Notes: a model not told the origin generated them from the sequence alone. DNA of 34,634 nt from Flagellimonas aurea (GCF_017313785.1 NZ_JAFLNL010000019.1:1-34634); one strand, 5' to 3'. Shown: positions 15,892-24,719, numbered from the stretch's first letter. Translations and numbers: made by a program.

Positions 15892-16653
15892 ATGAAAAAG
15901 ATTGTGACAGACACAAATGTATGGTATAAAATTGGACAGGATTATAGCCATTTTCCAGATGAACCTAATGTTGAATTACCAATCCCTGTTCTATTTGAGC
16001 TTTTTACATCCCAAAATCTTACGAAAAATCAAAGTACGTTTGCCGATTTGAAATTAGCCATAGCTGCAATATTGGATTTTAAAGCCGAAATTATCTTTAA
16101 TCATTTTAATCCCATTCAGGCTTTAATAAAAAATCATTATCCAGAATATGACGCTAAAAGCGGAGTAGAAAACTATTTGAAAGAATTTAGTGCGTTAAGG
16201 AAATTGTCCTTTGAAGATTGTTCAACGGTAGACCTATCAAATTTTCGTAATGTTATCAGCCCAACAACGGATTACTATAACAAAGTTTCCGTCGCTTATA
16301 AATCAGAAATACGAAAAATTGGCAAGAGCAACTTTCATAATTGGGATACGATGCCGAAGACAAAAGAAATAGTAATTGATCTTATGAATTCTGAAATTGA
16401 GGCTTCTCAATTAGGTTTTCCAAAAATTCAGGATTTCGATTTTTCACGAGTAGAACTTTTCATTAACATTTTCAATAAACAATTAAGGGATATTGCCATA
16501 ACCGGGGAAAGAATGAAAGACAACGATTGGAATGACATCTTTTTGTTAGTCTATGTAAATCCAGGTTCTGAATATTGGACTTATGAGAAAAAATGGATTC
16601 GGAAAATATCAGAATTGGGATTTGAAAAATACCTCTATGGGCCTCAAAATTAA
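15892..16653 (+). CDS. PIN-like domain protein
   Basis: The N-terminus 'KIVTDTNVWYKIG' with Asp7 matches the first strand of PIN-type ribonucleases. 'ELPIPVLFELF' (Glu36) fits the second acidic position. Near the C-terminus 'NDWNDIFLLVYV' and 'SEYWTYEKKW' resemble the third acidic motif and the usual 'TxDxxW'-like end. At 253 residues it is longer than toxin-type PIN proteins. It starts 25 nt after the upstream nuclease-like gene, so co-transcription is likely. An RNA-cleaving role is inferred. Confidence 0.6.
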   Translation: MKKIVTDTNVWYKIGQDYSHFPDEPNVELPIPVLFELFTSQNLTKNQSTFADLKLAIAAILDFKAEIIFNHFNPIQALIKNHYPEYDAKSGVENYLKEFSALRKLSFEDCSTVDLSNFRNVISPTTDYYNKVSVAYKSEIRKIGKSNFHNWDTMPKTKEIVIDLMNSEIEASQLGFPKIQDFDFSRVELFINIFNKQLRDIAITGERMKDNDWNDIFLLVYVNPGSEYWTYEKKWIRKISELGFEKYLYGPQN

Positions 16654-16759
16654 AGAACCACACAGCAATTGGTAGAGTTCCCAATATGGGGCATACAACA
16701 TAATCAACCTTGGAATAAAGATTTGCAGCTTCAAATGTTTATATTGACCCTGATACTAT

Positions 16760-17284
16760 ATGAAAAAAGAAAATATCACCTATTATCAAAACCCGAAAGT
16801 GGAGATTCTTTTCGGTTATTTTGGTGGACAACCAATCCTAACCAAACAAGACCAATATAAACCTTTACATGCATATGAAGTTGATGAAAATGGAAATGAA
16901 TCCAAGCTCAAGAATTTATATGAGAAAAAAGATGATAAGGCTTCCATACAAGACATAAAAAAGATCATTGCGGAATACGCGACCGAAGCTTTTAAGGAGA
17001 GGGGGATTATTAAAAAACCTGCCCAGGTGGAAGTGCTGCTTTCATTTTCAATAAAGGAAAACAGGTTTGGCAAAGTAGACATAGACAATCTTTCCAAAAC
17101 CGTTTTGGACGGCCTTACGGGAGTAGCCTTTGAAGATGATGTCCAAGTCACCAGTTTAATTGTCAATAAGCATATCCATCCTATGAAAGTGGACGCCATA
17201 TTCATAGGGGTCACAGAGCTGACCGATAAGCAAAAAGGATTTGGAAGCGAAATCAAATTATTTGGACCCGAAAAATTCGAATAA
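16760..17284 (+). CDS. RusA-family Holliday junction resolvase
   Basis: This 174-residue protein carries the RusA signature 'VDIDNLSKTVLDGL' (Asp107, Asp109, Lys113) followed by 'FEDDVQVTSL' (Asp126/Asp127), matching the metal-binding acidic residues and catalytic lysine of the family. RusA proteins cut Holliday junctions as dimers and are typical of prophages and mobile elements. It is 50 residues longer than E. coli RusA, with a variable insertion before the motif (about 30-80). It precedes the small gene at 17288 by 3 nt, so the two are likely co-transcribed. A junction-processing role beside a reverse-transcriptase gene is suggestive but unproven. Confidence 0.85.
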   Translation: MKKENITYYQNPKVEILFGYFGGQPILTKQDQYKPLHAYEVDENGNESKLKNLYEKKDDKASIQDIKKIIAEYATEAFKERGIIKKPAQVEVLLSFSIKENRFGKVDIDNLSKTVLDGLTGVAFEDDVQVTSLIVNKHIHPMKVDAIFIGVTELTDKQKGFGSEIKLFGPEKFE

Positions 17285-17287
17285 TAT

Positions 17288-17665
17288 ATGAGCTGGGATA
17301 TCATACTCTTCAATTCAAAACAGAAAATCAAATCGGTTGCAGACTTGGATGAAAACCAGCTTGAACCCATTGATTTTAGTGGAATTTTGGAACGTTCATT
17401 TCCTCAAACAAAATTTGATGGGAAACACCGTGAAATCATCGGAGCTGATTTTACCATTGCATTCTTCGCATCCGGGCATTCGAGCAACCTTATGCTTACG
17501 CTGCATGGAGAACATGGACTTTATGAGTTAATCGGATTAGCGAAAAAATTCAATTGGCAGCTCTATGATTCCGGACTTGATGCCATGATTGATTTGGAGA
17601 ACCCTGAAAAGAACGGGTTTGACAATTACAAGAATTATGTGGCGCAAATACTCAGAGGACGATAA
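17288..17665 (+). CDS. Hypothetical protein of a small conserved family
   Basis: The 125-residue protein begins 'MSWDIILFNSKQKI' and has 'LEPIDFSGIL', 'GADFTIAFFASG', 'GEHGLYELIGLAKKFNWQL' and 'AMIDLENPEKNGF'. I recognise this style from small uncharacterised, possibly immunity-like proteins of Bacteroidota, but no activity is known. It starts 3 nt after the RusA stop, so it shares its transcript. Confidence 0.55.
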   Translation: MSWDIILFNSKQKIKSVADLDENQLEPIDFSGILERSFPQTKFDGKHREIIGADFTIAFFASGHSSNLMLTLHGEHGLYELIGLAKKFNWQLYDSGLDAMIDLENPEKNGFDNYKNYVAQILRGR

Positions 17666-17785
17666 AAACGATATACACCAATGGCATACACAGCGAACTT
17701 TGCCCCTGTTTTTGAAAACCACCTTAGTCCAACAATTCGATCCATACTTCTGGGGTTCTCAGTCAAACTCCATAGCCATTCCGAC

Positions 17786-17813
17786 ATGGGACCTATCGAA
17801 TCCAGTGTCCCAT
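17786..17813. repeat. Hairpin in the leader of the RT-nitrilase gene
   Basis: ATGGGAC (17786-17792) and GTCCCAT (17807-17813) form a perfect 7-bp stem with a 14-nt loop, 66 nt upstream of the reverse transcriptase start in a 213-nt non-coding gap. It may be an mRNA leader structure or part of a small RNA. Confidence 0.4.
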
Positions 17814-17878
17814 AAAGCATATCATATTGCCAACTAGCAACAAAACAAGCATAAATTTAAGCCAACAAATATTTAAAC

Positions 17879-20800
17879 ATGGAATTTAGTAAGGAGGAAA
17901 TCAAGAATGCCTATATCAAATTAAAGTCATATGTCTATTACGACAATACCGACTTACCGCTTAGGTTACAACTTGTCGAATTTGAAACAAGTATTGGAAA
18001 AGACTACCTGTTCAAAAATCCAAGCTCCCACTACAATATCGGACAGGACGTTTTCTCGTATAGGACAAGATTTACACTTGAAGAAAAATTTGAGCGAATA
18101 GCCCATGAATTGAATTCATTCCACGAGAACCCTGAATTTTTCGACTTACTCCTTTCCAGGATAGATATCAATTTTTATCCTAAAAAAATCAGGCCTGAAA
18201 GCGATGAAAGAAATTTTATATCCAATATAAAGATTAAGGACCAATATGTAGTAGACCGAGTTACACCTTTCATTGATGCCCCGCTTGAATTGCATATTAT
18301 TTCTGTTTTATGGATTATGAGGTATGGTGTCCGTTTAGACGCAAAATTAAAAGATGAGTGTTTAGGCAACCGCTTATTACTGAATAAGGAGAAGACCGAA
18401 ATTGTCCAAGGGTCCGGATTGTTCAAGCCTTATTTTACCCAATACCAAAAATGGCGGGATGATGCTGTAGAAATCGCAGAAAACCAGATAAAAAAAGGGA
18501 AAAATGTGGCCTTTATCAATTTGGACATCAAAGATTATTTTAGCAGTGTCAGGGTCGATCGAACAGAATTATTTGATGGACGTCAGTACAAGCCCCTGAA
18601 CGAGGTTTATAACCTCCAAGAAATATTTCTAAAGATCCATGACAACTATACCAAATTACTATCGGCGAAATATCAAAGCCCATACAATTTTCACTCTGAA
18701 ATGGTAGATGACCATGGTGAATTAAACAAATGTGTTCTACCCATTGGATTGGTATCGTCATATGTTCTTGCTAATTCATACCTAAGTGAATTTGATGAAA
18801 AGACTACAGATTTCATAAAGCCTGCCTATTATGGGAGATATGTAGATGATATGTTATTTGTTATTTCAGACCCAAAACCTGGTTTTAAAATCAATGAGGC
18901 CAATGAAGCCCTAAAGTTTGATATCTCCTCGTATATGCACCTAACCCCCTCCAAAATTGAGGAATTTATCCTTGAGCTCTTTTATCCGATAATAGATCTC
19001 AGAAGAATCAGTGTATCGGAAGATAAGCTAGAAAATGTTTTTACGATCTCCTTGTTCGATTCCCTCAATTGCCAAAGTGAGAAATCCTTGGTTCATTATT
19101 TTGATTCAAAAGAATCACATCTGGTAATTGATCGATTAAAACAGGAACTCGATGAACGGACCAGTGAGTTCAGGGATTTTCCTGAGGAAGATGAAAGTGA
19201 TTTATCCTTTAAGTCAAGTGCATATCATCTTTACTATGATGGTACGGAAGGTAAAATCCGGACATTGAAGGACTATAAGGAAAACAGATTTGGGTTGACT
19301 GTTTTTCTTTCAAATAAAATATTCAGTGCTTTGCGCCATGAGAACCATCTTTCCGATGAGGAATGCGATCAAATTGTAAATTTTTTCAAGGGTGAAACCT
19401 GCCTTACCTTTTACAGGCTATGGGAGCGCATTTTAACTTTACTTCTTGTCAATAAGAAACCGAAGCACTATGTTGAATTCTTCCTGCATTGTTTTGACGA
19501 AATTGAAAAAATTAAACATGGAAACCTGGCTTCCAAGGTACACGAAGGATATATAAAGGACACCCTTGTACATTACTTGGATATTTCGCATGAATTATCC
19601 CTTTCCCTGAACCTTGATTTTTTAACGAAAACAAAAGAGGTTTCCCGAAACTTTGAATTTAAACTCAATCAATTAAAACGAAGTAACTGGTCTTTTCTGT
19701 TCGATAGATTTGAACCCACACGGCCCGATTCCCATTGGGTCCGAAGGTTCCGCGATTCCAATATGATGCGCCATCATTATGTCATACATCCATTGTTGAC
19801 CTATACCGAAGCATCCAAAAAGGGTATGTTGAAGGATCTAACAAAGATCGGAATTGATTTTAAAACCTATAAGCTTGATGATGTTTTACTAAAAGAATCA
19901 CCCCGTAGGGTGAAGTTTTGGGAATGCTGTATGTCTGTAGCATTCGAATCCATTAGTGCCCAAGGCCGTAAAAAGGAAATTGAAATCGACAATAAGGTGG
20001 AGACAGACATCTTTGGGATCAGCCATAATAAAAAATCAAAAAGTGATAATTTTTATTTGGATGATGCATTTATGAGGTATAAGGTTATAAATCAGAATCA
20101 TATTCCTTCCTATGAATTGGATGAAAAGAATTTCAAGGAACATTTTTATAAAAGAAAAAATACCACAAAAAGGAACAGCCCTATTGTAAACACCCAGGAG
20201 ATAATCGTCGGAAGTGACCAGAGGAGTTCAAAAAAATTCAAAATAGCCTTTGCCAATACCAAGGTAGATGAAAGGAATATTATTGCGGGCATGCGTGGAA
20301 TTCCAAACTTAAATTCATCTCGTTACGACAAGCTAGCCAAGATATTAAAGAAAGTGAGGCTTGACAAAAGCGATGTCCTGTTGTTCCCTGAGTTTTTCAT
20401 CCCCATCAACCTGCTTTCAAGTTTGGTCAAATATTCGGAGAAGAACCATGTTCTGACCATTACAGGGCTTGAACATGTCAAAATCAAGAACACCGTATTT
20501 AATTTTATCGTAACGGTTCTTCCATTCGAAATAGGGGGTGTGACAGATGCCGTTGTCGTCTTTCGATTAAAAAATCATTACGCACATCTCGAAGAATCCC
20601 TGATAAGAGGAAATCATTTGAAAGTTGCGTTCCCTAAAGAATACAGGTATGATCTTTTTAATTGGGAGAATCTATATTTCTGCCCTTACTACTGTTTTGA
20701 ATTGGCCAATGTTTGGCATAGGATATTGTTCAAGAGCAAATTGGATTTACTCATTGGGGTTGAATGGAATAAAGACACCAATTACTTTTCAAATATAGTG

Positions 20801-21091
20801 GAGTCTTGCTCTCGTGACCTACATTGCTTCATTGCCCAGGTCAACACGAGCCAGTTCGGGGATTCCCGATTGACCCAACCCGTGGAATCTGCACGTCAAG
20901 ATATACTAAGATTGAAAGGGGGTATAAATGATGCTATCCTTGTTTCTGAGATTGATTTGGACAAAATAAGAGAATTTCAACGGAAGACCTATGATTTGAC
21001 ACATGCGGAGAAAGAATTCAAACCCCTTCCTCCTGATTATAATGTAGAAGATGTGTTTAAAAGGATAAACAATAAATCCCTTTTATCTTAA
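17879..21091 (+). CDS. Reverse transcriptase-nitrilase fusion (DRT type 1 / UG1-like)
   Basis: This 1070-residue fusion has an N-terminal reverse transcriptase with motif A 'FINLDIKDYFSSV' (near 213-225), motif B 'PIGLVSSYVLANSYL' and motif C 'YVDD' (321-324). A long unassigned middle follows (about 400-770). The C-terminus is a nitrilase-superfamily amidohydrolase with Glu838 in 'LLFPEFF', a Lys-rich 'NHLKVAFPKEY' segment, and 'CPYYCFELA' whose Cys939 aligns with the catalytic Cys of the C-x-E motif. RT-nitrilase fusions are the DRT type 1 (unknown group 1) phage-defence reverse transcriptases. Both active sites look intact. A 213-nt leader with a hairpin precedes it. The substrate of the nitrilase domain is unknown. 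Confidence 0.9.
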   Translation: MEFSKEEIKNAYIKLKSYVYYDNTDLPLRLQLVEFETSIGKDYLFKNPSSHYNIGQDVFSYRTRFTLEEKFERIAHELNSFHENPEFFDLLLSRIDINFYPKKIRPESDERNFISNIKIKDQYVVDRVTPFIDAPLELHIISVLWIMRYGVRLDAKLKDECLGNRLLLNKEKTEIVQGSGLFKPYFTQYQKWRDDAVEIAENQIKKGKNVAFINLDIKDYFSSVRVDRTELFDGRQYKPLNEVYNLQEIFLKIHDNYTKLLSAKYQSPYNFHSEMVDDHGELNKCVLPIGLVSSYVLANSYLSEFDEKTTDFIKPAYYGRYVDDMLFVISDPKPGFKINEANEALKFDISSYMHLTPSKIEEFILELFYPIIDLRRISVSEDKLENVFTISLFDSLNCQSEKSLVHYFDSKESHLVIDRLKQELDERTSEFRDFPEEDESDLSFKSSAYHLYYDGTEGKIRTLKDYKENRFGLTVFLSNKIFSALRHENHLSDEECDQIVNFFKGETCLTFYRLWERILTLLLVNKKPKHYVEFFLHCFDEIEKIKHGNLASKVHEGYIKDTLVHYLDISHELSLSLNLDFLTKTKEVSRNFEFKLNQLKRSNWSFLFDRFEPTRPDSHWVRRFRDSNMMRHHYVIHPLLTYTEASKKGMLKDLTKIGIDFKTYKLDDVLLKESPRRVKFWECCMSVAFESISAQGRKKEIEIDNKVETDIFGISHNKKSKSDNFYLDDAFMRYKVINQNHIPSYELDEKNFKEHFYKRKNTTKRNSPIVNTQEIIVGSDQRSSKKFKIAFANTKVDERNIIAGMRGIPNLNSSRYDKLAKILKKVRLDKSDVLLFPEFFIPINLLSSLVKYSEKNHVLTITGLEHVKIKNTVFNFIVTVLPFEIGGVTDAVVVFRLKNHYAHLEESLIRGNHLKVAFPKEYRYDLFNWENLYFCPYYCFELANVWHRILFKSKLDLLIGVEWNKDTNYFSNIVESCSRDLHCFIAQVNTSQFGDSRLTQPVESARQDILRLKGGINDAILVSEIDLDKIREFQRKTYDLTHAEKEFKPLPPDYNVEDVFKRINNKSLLS

Positions 21092-21159
21092 TAGACACAT
21101 TCTGGTTGAATGTAATACGTTTAAGTAAATTCCTCCTATTCATATCTATTAAATTTAAC

Positions 21160-21201
21160 AATTGGCATATTTGCCAATTCATGGATTTAATTTTATATTT
21201 G
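21160..21201 (+). promoter_or_regulatory. Promoter with overlapping palindromic operator for the Xre/HNH pair
   Basis: TTTG (21170-21173) and TATATTTG (21194-21201), spaced by 20 nt, match the Bacteroidota -33/-7 promoter. A perfect 8-bp inverted repeat AATTGGCA / TGCCAATT (21160-21167 and 21172-21179, 4-nt spacer) overlaps the -33 box. This is a natural place for autorepression by the Xre protein encoded 50 nt downstream. Confidence 0.65.
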
Positions 21202-21253
21202 ACTGGTAACTTTTAAAAGTGGCGGCAACACCATAAATACGGCAACAAAGATT

Positions 21254-21751
21254 ATGGTACAGGCAATATTTGTAGATGATTTCACCATTGAGGTCACTGC
21301 ACAGGATGGAGAAACGTTCGAATGGAAAACCCTTTTTCCAACTCCGAAACAAAATCAACAATATTACGCAGAAAGGTTAGCCTATTATTTTGAGAAATAT
21401 TTCGAAGATAATATCGGGGACAATACTGGTATGAGTATGCAGTATTGGGTTTGGATACAAATGAATTATTATGAAGGTATAGGAATCAATGGAGGAAAAG
21501 GCGACAGGGAGGAAGAAAGAACTTTACTTTATCAGCAAAGGGAAAGAATTGGATCAAGAATCCGAGAATTGCGAAAGGAAAAAAACATTGAAGCAAAAGC
21601 GCTTGCACAAATGGCAAATATAGATGCGGCTAACCTTAGCCGTATTGAACAAGGACGCTATTCTGTTGGTTTGGATGTGCTATCGAAAATAGCATTTGCT
21701 CTAGGTGCCAAAATTGAGCTGGTTGATTTCGTTGAACCCAAAAAAATTTAA
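21254..21751 (+). CDS. Xre-family regulator with N-terminal ligand or DUF2442-like domain
   Basis: This 165-residue protein ends in a canonical helix-turn-helix domain (about 98-158): 'IRELRKEKNIEAKALAQMA' then 'DAANLSRIEQGRYSVGLDVL'. The first 90 residues form a small acidic domain ('FVDDFTIEVTAQDGETFEW') of unclear function. The upstream promoter carries a palindrome overlapping the -33 box, consistent with autoregulation. The HNH gene starts 5 nt after its stop, so it probably controls that gene. Confidence 0.8.
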   Translation: MVQAIFVDDFTIEVTAQDGETFEWKTLFPTPKQNQQYYAERLAYYFEKYFEDNIGDNTGMSMQYWVWIQMNYYEGIGINGGKGDREEERTLLYQQRERIGSRIRELRKEKNIEAKALAQMANIDAANLSRIEQGRYSVGLDVLSKIAFALGAKIELVDFVEPKKI

Positions 21752-21755
21752 TGTC

Positions 21756-22751
21756 ATGATCGATGTAGATCACTTCGAAAAAGAATGCGAATGTATCTAC
21801 AAAGAAGAGAGATACTGCGTTCGTGACAACGGAGCCGTGTTACGGCATCCCTCCTACCAGGGACGAACCCGACCGACAGACAACAGGTGGACCTTTGGTA
21901 AAGTGAACAAGCGAACAGGATATTTGGAAATTGCATCGGTTCGCATACATAGAATAGTTGCGACCGCCTTTCATGGACAACCACCCACAAAAGAACACGT
22001 TGTTGACCACATAGATACAAACAAACAGAATAATCGACCCGGAAATCTACGTTGGGTAACGAGATTGGAAAACATTTTACTTAATCCTATCACCATCAGA
22101 CGAATTGAAACAGCTTGTGGTTGTAGTATTGAAGAATTCCTTGATAACCCTTCAAAATTCCGTGACACGTTCCGAGAGCCAAACTATGAATGGATGTGTA
22201 CGGTCAGTATGCAGGAAGCGCGGGCAAGTAAAGAAAGGCTATTGGCCTGGGCAATCAATGACAGGCCGTTGCAAGGAGGATCCTTAGGTGAATGGATTTA
22301 TAACCGAAGGATGCCATATCAATCTGTCGATCCTATTGAAGAGAAATTGGAGTTCGTCAAATCCCTGACTCCAAATGCCGTTCAAAAAGCGGAGAATTGG
22401 AAAACACCAAGTGAATTCCCTTGTTGTCCACAGAGTAACACAGACAATCCGATAGCTGTGTATGCTTCGAACCTCAGAACAGGAGAAGTATTTTCCCGAA
22501 ATCAGTATACCAGTTCGATTATTGAACGATATGCGACCTCCAAAGACGGAGACAAATTATGGATATTGTGTAAAAGTGGTGAAGAGAATCCAATCAAGCC
22601 CTATTCTTTAGCCGAGATAACCTATGAAAGTGATGTTTATATCCATAATAGTCTTGGAACATTTTTCGAAAAAGGCGGAGCAGAAAAACAATTTACCCTC
22701 GCACAAGGTCTCGAATGGACAGGAGCCGACACGATTGATGACTATAGTTAA
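21756..22751 (+). CDS. HNH endonuclease
   Basis: The protein has an HNH_3-type nuclease motif near residues 81-102: 'HVVDHIDTNKQNNRPGNLRW' with Asp84-His85 and Asn97, preceded by a beta-rich segment ('GYLEIASVRIHRIVATAF') usual for homing-type and phage HNH enzymes. I start at the ATG at 21756, 5 nt after the Xre stop; the longer frame to 21705 overlaps it. The remaining 230 residues are not recognised and could hold target-recognition elements. It may be a solo homing endonuclease or the effector of the Xre-controlled pair. Confidence 0.8.
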   Translation: MIDVDHFEKECECIYKEERYCVRDNGAVLRHPSYQGRTRPTDNRWTFGKVNKRTGYLEIASVRIHRIVATAFHGQPPTKEHVVDHIDTNKQNNRPGNLRWVTRLENILLNPITIRRIETACGCSIEEFLDNPSKFRDTFREPNYEWMCTVSMQEARASKERLLAWAINDRPLQGGSLGEWIYNRRMPYQSVDPIEEKLEFVKSLTPNAVQKAENWKTPSEFPCCPQSNTDNPIAVYASNLRTGEVFSRNQYTSSIIERYATSKDGDKLWILCKSGEENPIKPYSLAEITYESDVYIHNSLGTFFEKGGAEKQFTLAQGLEWTGADTIDDYS

Positions 22752-22899
22752 TTTTCAGGAAACACGGGGCGTTGAGAATTTCAATGTCACCATAAAAGAC
22801 ACTATTGTAGTTTCCTTTATGGTTCGTTGATTTACAGATTACTAAATAAATATTTACATTTTTAGTGGTTTCAATGAACCGTTGGATTCTGGGATTGCC

Positions 22900-23181
22900 T
22901 CAATTCAAGCCATCCAGTACTTTGATAAGGTCTAGGATAGTGCCTTGGGGCTCTATTTTATGATCCATCCAATCGTGGAGTTCGTCAACAATCCCCTTCC
23001 CTGAATAGACTGTCTTGATTTCCCCGCTAAACGAAAATTCCTTTTTGCCCTTTTCGTTGAGATGTCCACTCAATAATTCTACAATAGCATCGGCCGTTTC
23101 CGTGGAATCAAAAAGCAAACTCATCAAGCGTTGCCTTTTGTAATGTATGGTCAGTTCGGCGACCGTTTTTTTTTCTTCCAT
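22900..23181 (-). CDS. Hypothetical small protein near the SRAP/mutasome block
   Basis: Starting at the ATG at 23181 this gives 93 residues with 'TVAELTIHYKRQRLMSLLF' and a C-terminal helix 'GTILDLIKVLDGL'. The extra 29 residues of the longer frame look non-coding. It lies downstream of, and on the same strand as, the SRAP and helix-hairpin-helix genes. No function is recognised. Confidence 0.5.
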   Translation of the reverse strand: MEEKKTVAELTIHYKRQRLMSLLFDSTETADAIVELLSGHLNEKGKKEFSFSGEIKTVYSGKGIVDELHDWMDHKIEPQGTILDLIKVLDGLN

Positions 23182-23387
23182 ATCAACCAATTTGTAGAGA
23201 TTTAGAAATCCCACGGTTAGAAACGCCTGGCACCGTATGTCTCTACCGGAGGAGAAATTTGGGTACATTGAAATATACCAATAAACGAATAAAAAACTCT
23301 TTAATATGCAGAGTTGAAACTTTCCCTTTGGACCAAATCTAATCTTAATGCTTTACAATGATCAAGAAAAGCTTAATCCACCCTATA

Positions 23388-23834
23388 TTATTTAACGGAA
23401 GCTTCCGGGCAGAGTCTTTTGACCCTTTCGAATTCCTTCCATGTTTTTTCCCCGGCGTTCTCTATGGCCAGAAACTCTTCTTTGGTCAACATAAAGGGAG
23501 ATATTTCATCCTCCTCATTGCAAATACGCCATAGAACATTCTGTAGGCGGGTGCTGACCCCTCCCGGGACCTGTTGGCACCATTCCCTGAGTTTTGCGTG
23601 GTTCCAGATGACAGCCCGTTCGAAAGCAGGGTCTGAAAGGACCGTTTCGACCTGTTCACTGAAGAATGGTTTCTCACTGTCAGTATCTTTACTCCTGAAA
23701 TATAGCATGGTCATGAACTTTGTCGGCGATTCCACCGAAATGACCTTGATATCGATGATCTCATAAAATTCCCCGTCCACCTTAAAAAACTGGCCTCTGG
23801 TAATCTCCGGATATTTCTTCTTTCGCTTTCCCAT
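23388..23834 (-). CDS. Hypothetical protein with helix-hairpin-helix-like C-terminus
   Basis: In this 148-residue protein the N-terminal half is beta-rich ('RGQFFKVDGEFYEIIDIKVI'). The C-terminal segment 'LTKEEFLAIENAGEKTWKEF' resembles the helix-hairpin-helix of the RNA polymerase alpha C-terminal domain, a DNA-binding unit. It starts 14 nt after the SRAP stop, so the two are co-transcribed. A DNA-repair accessory role is a reasonable guess from context. Confidence 0.6.
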   Translation of the reverse strand: MGKRKKKYPEITRGQFFKVDGEFYEIIDIKVISVESPTKFMTMLYFRSKDTDSEKPFFSEQVETVLSDPAFERAVIWNHAKLREWCQQVPGGVSTRLQNVLWRICNEEDEISPFMLTKEEFLAIENAGEKTWKEFERVKRLCPEASVK

Positions 23835-23848
23835 CAGGGTTTTCTTTC

Positions 23849-24604
23849 TCAGTACGCAATGGATACCTCCGGGTAGTCCACCATTTCAATTATTCCCGGA
23901 TAGTTGGAATCCACACTTCTGCTGTACAGATCGCGTGTTACCGGGTAAGCTTCCAGTGCCCCTTCCCAAAGGTCGTCCTCCATAATGTCCTGTACATCGG
24001 ATTCCGTGTTACCGGGGTATAGCCAGGATTCGAGATTTTCCTCGTCGATGATCACGGGACGTCTTTTCTTTTCGTTATGGATCTCTTCAAACTTAGGGGT
24101 TGCGACCTTGGTGAGCACCGCAAAGGTCCTTCTACCATCCGCAGTATTGCTATAGATGCCTGCCAGGCACAATGGATCCCCGTTCCTGCGCCGGAAATAA
24201 AACGGCACCTTGAAATCCTTGCCCTTGACCTTTACATGGGTATTGTGGGGTTCAAAAAAACCATCCACAGGTATTATGCAGCGTTGGCTCTCCCAGCAAT
24301 ACCGATAGATAAAATGGTCGAAGAGTTTTTCGGATTTAGCATTCAACCCACCAAAGGTCTTGGGGTTACTGAAATATGCCTTGTAATCCCGCTGGTTCTC
24401 CCTCGGCGGCATAATGCCCCACATGGCCGGTAGCATATTGTCCGGATCTTCCTGCCCAATGGTCCACATCACGGGATGGCTCCATCCATTGGCATGAAAA
24501 TAAATGAGCTCCAAATCGGTATCAAGATCTCCGTACATGGCCTTGACCGACAATAGCTTTTCCAGTTCCTTACGTTCCCTGGTCTGTCTGGTGGAATAGC
24601 ACAT
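23849..24604 (-). CDS. SOS response-associated peptidase family protein (HMCES/YedK-like)
   Basis: This 251-residue SRAP protein begins Met-Cys ('MCYSTRQT'), which after Met removal gives the catalytic N-terminal Cys that forms a thiazolidine crosslink with abasic sites in single-stranded DNA. Other family marks are 'CIIPVDGFFEPH' (catalytic Glu region), 'DPLCLAGIYS', 'FAVLTKVATPKFEEIHNEKKR' (active-site His) and 'RPVIIDEENLESWL'. It is transcribed divergently from dinB across a 115-nt promoter region with a palindromic operator. Both are thus likely induced by DNA damage. Confidence 0.92.
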   Translation of the reverse strand: MCYSTRQTRERKELEKLLSVKAMYGDLDTDLELIYFHANGWSHPVMWTIGQEDPDNMLPAMWGIMPPRENQRDYKAYFSNPKTFGGLNAKSEKLFDHFIYRYCWESQRCIIPVDGFFEPHNTHVKVKGKDFKVPFYFRRRNGDPLCLAGIYSNTADGRRTFAVLTKVATPKFEEIHNEKKRRPVIIDEENLESWLYPGNTESDVQDIMEDDLWEGALEAYPVTRDLYSRSVDSNYPGIIEMVDYPEVSIAY

Positions 24605-24649
24605 AGGTCATCCGCTTTATCACCTTTAAGATAATGAAATTTGTTAAAG

Positions 24650-24704
24650 TTTGGAAACAACGGCTCTTCTTTTGTAATTTTGGACATTTTCCAATTACTT
24701 GGAA
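24650..24704 (+). promoter_or_regulatory. dinB promoter with palindromic operator
   Basis: TTTG (24650-24653) and TAATTTTG (24675-24682) with a 21-nt gap fit the Bacteroidota promoter. Directly after the -7 box, in the predicted start region, is TTCCAATTACTTGGAA (24689-24704), a 6-bp perfect inverted repeat with 4-nt spacer. A repressor bound there would block dinB-dnaE initiation, as an SOS-type operator would. The repressor is not in the window. Confidence 0.6.
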
Positions 24705-24719
24705 TATATCCAATTTTTA

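Noticed and set aside
21097..21113. Terminator after the RT-nitrilase gene (ACATTC/GAATGT hairpin)
   Set aside because: The stem is only 6 bp and no U-tract follows, so it cannot be supported as an intrinsic terminator.
22820..22882. Inverted GGTTCRTTGA / TCAATGAACC elements between the HNH gene and the next operon
   Set aside because: The arms are short, mismatched and about 40 nt apart; not distinguishable from chance.
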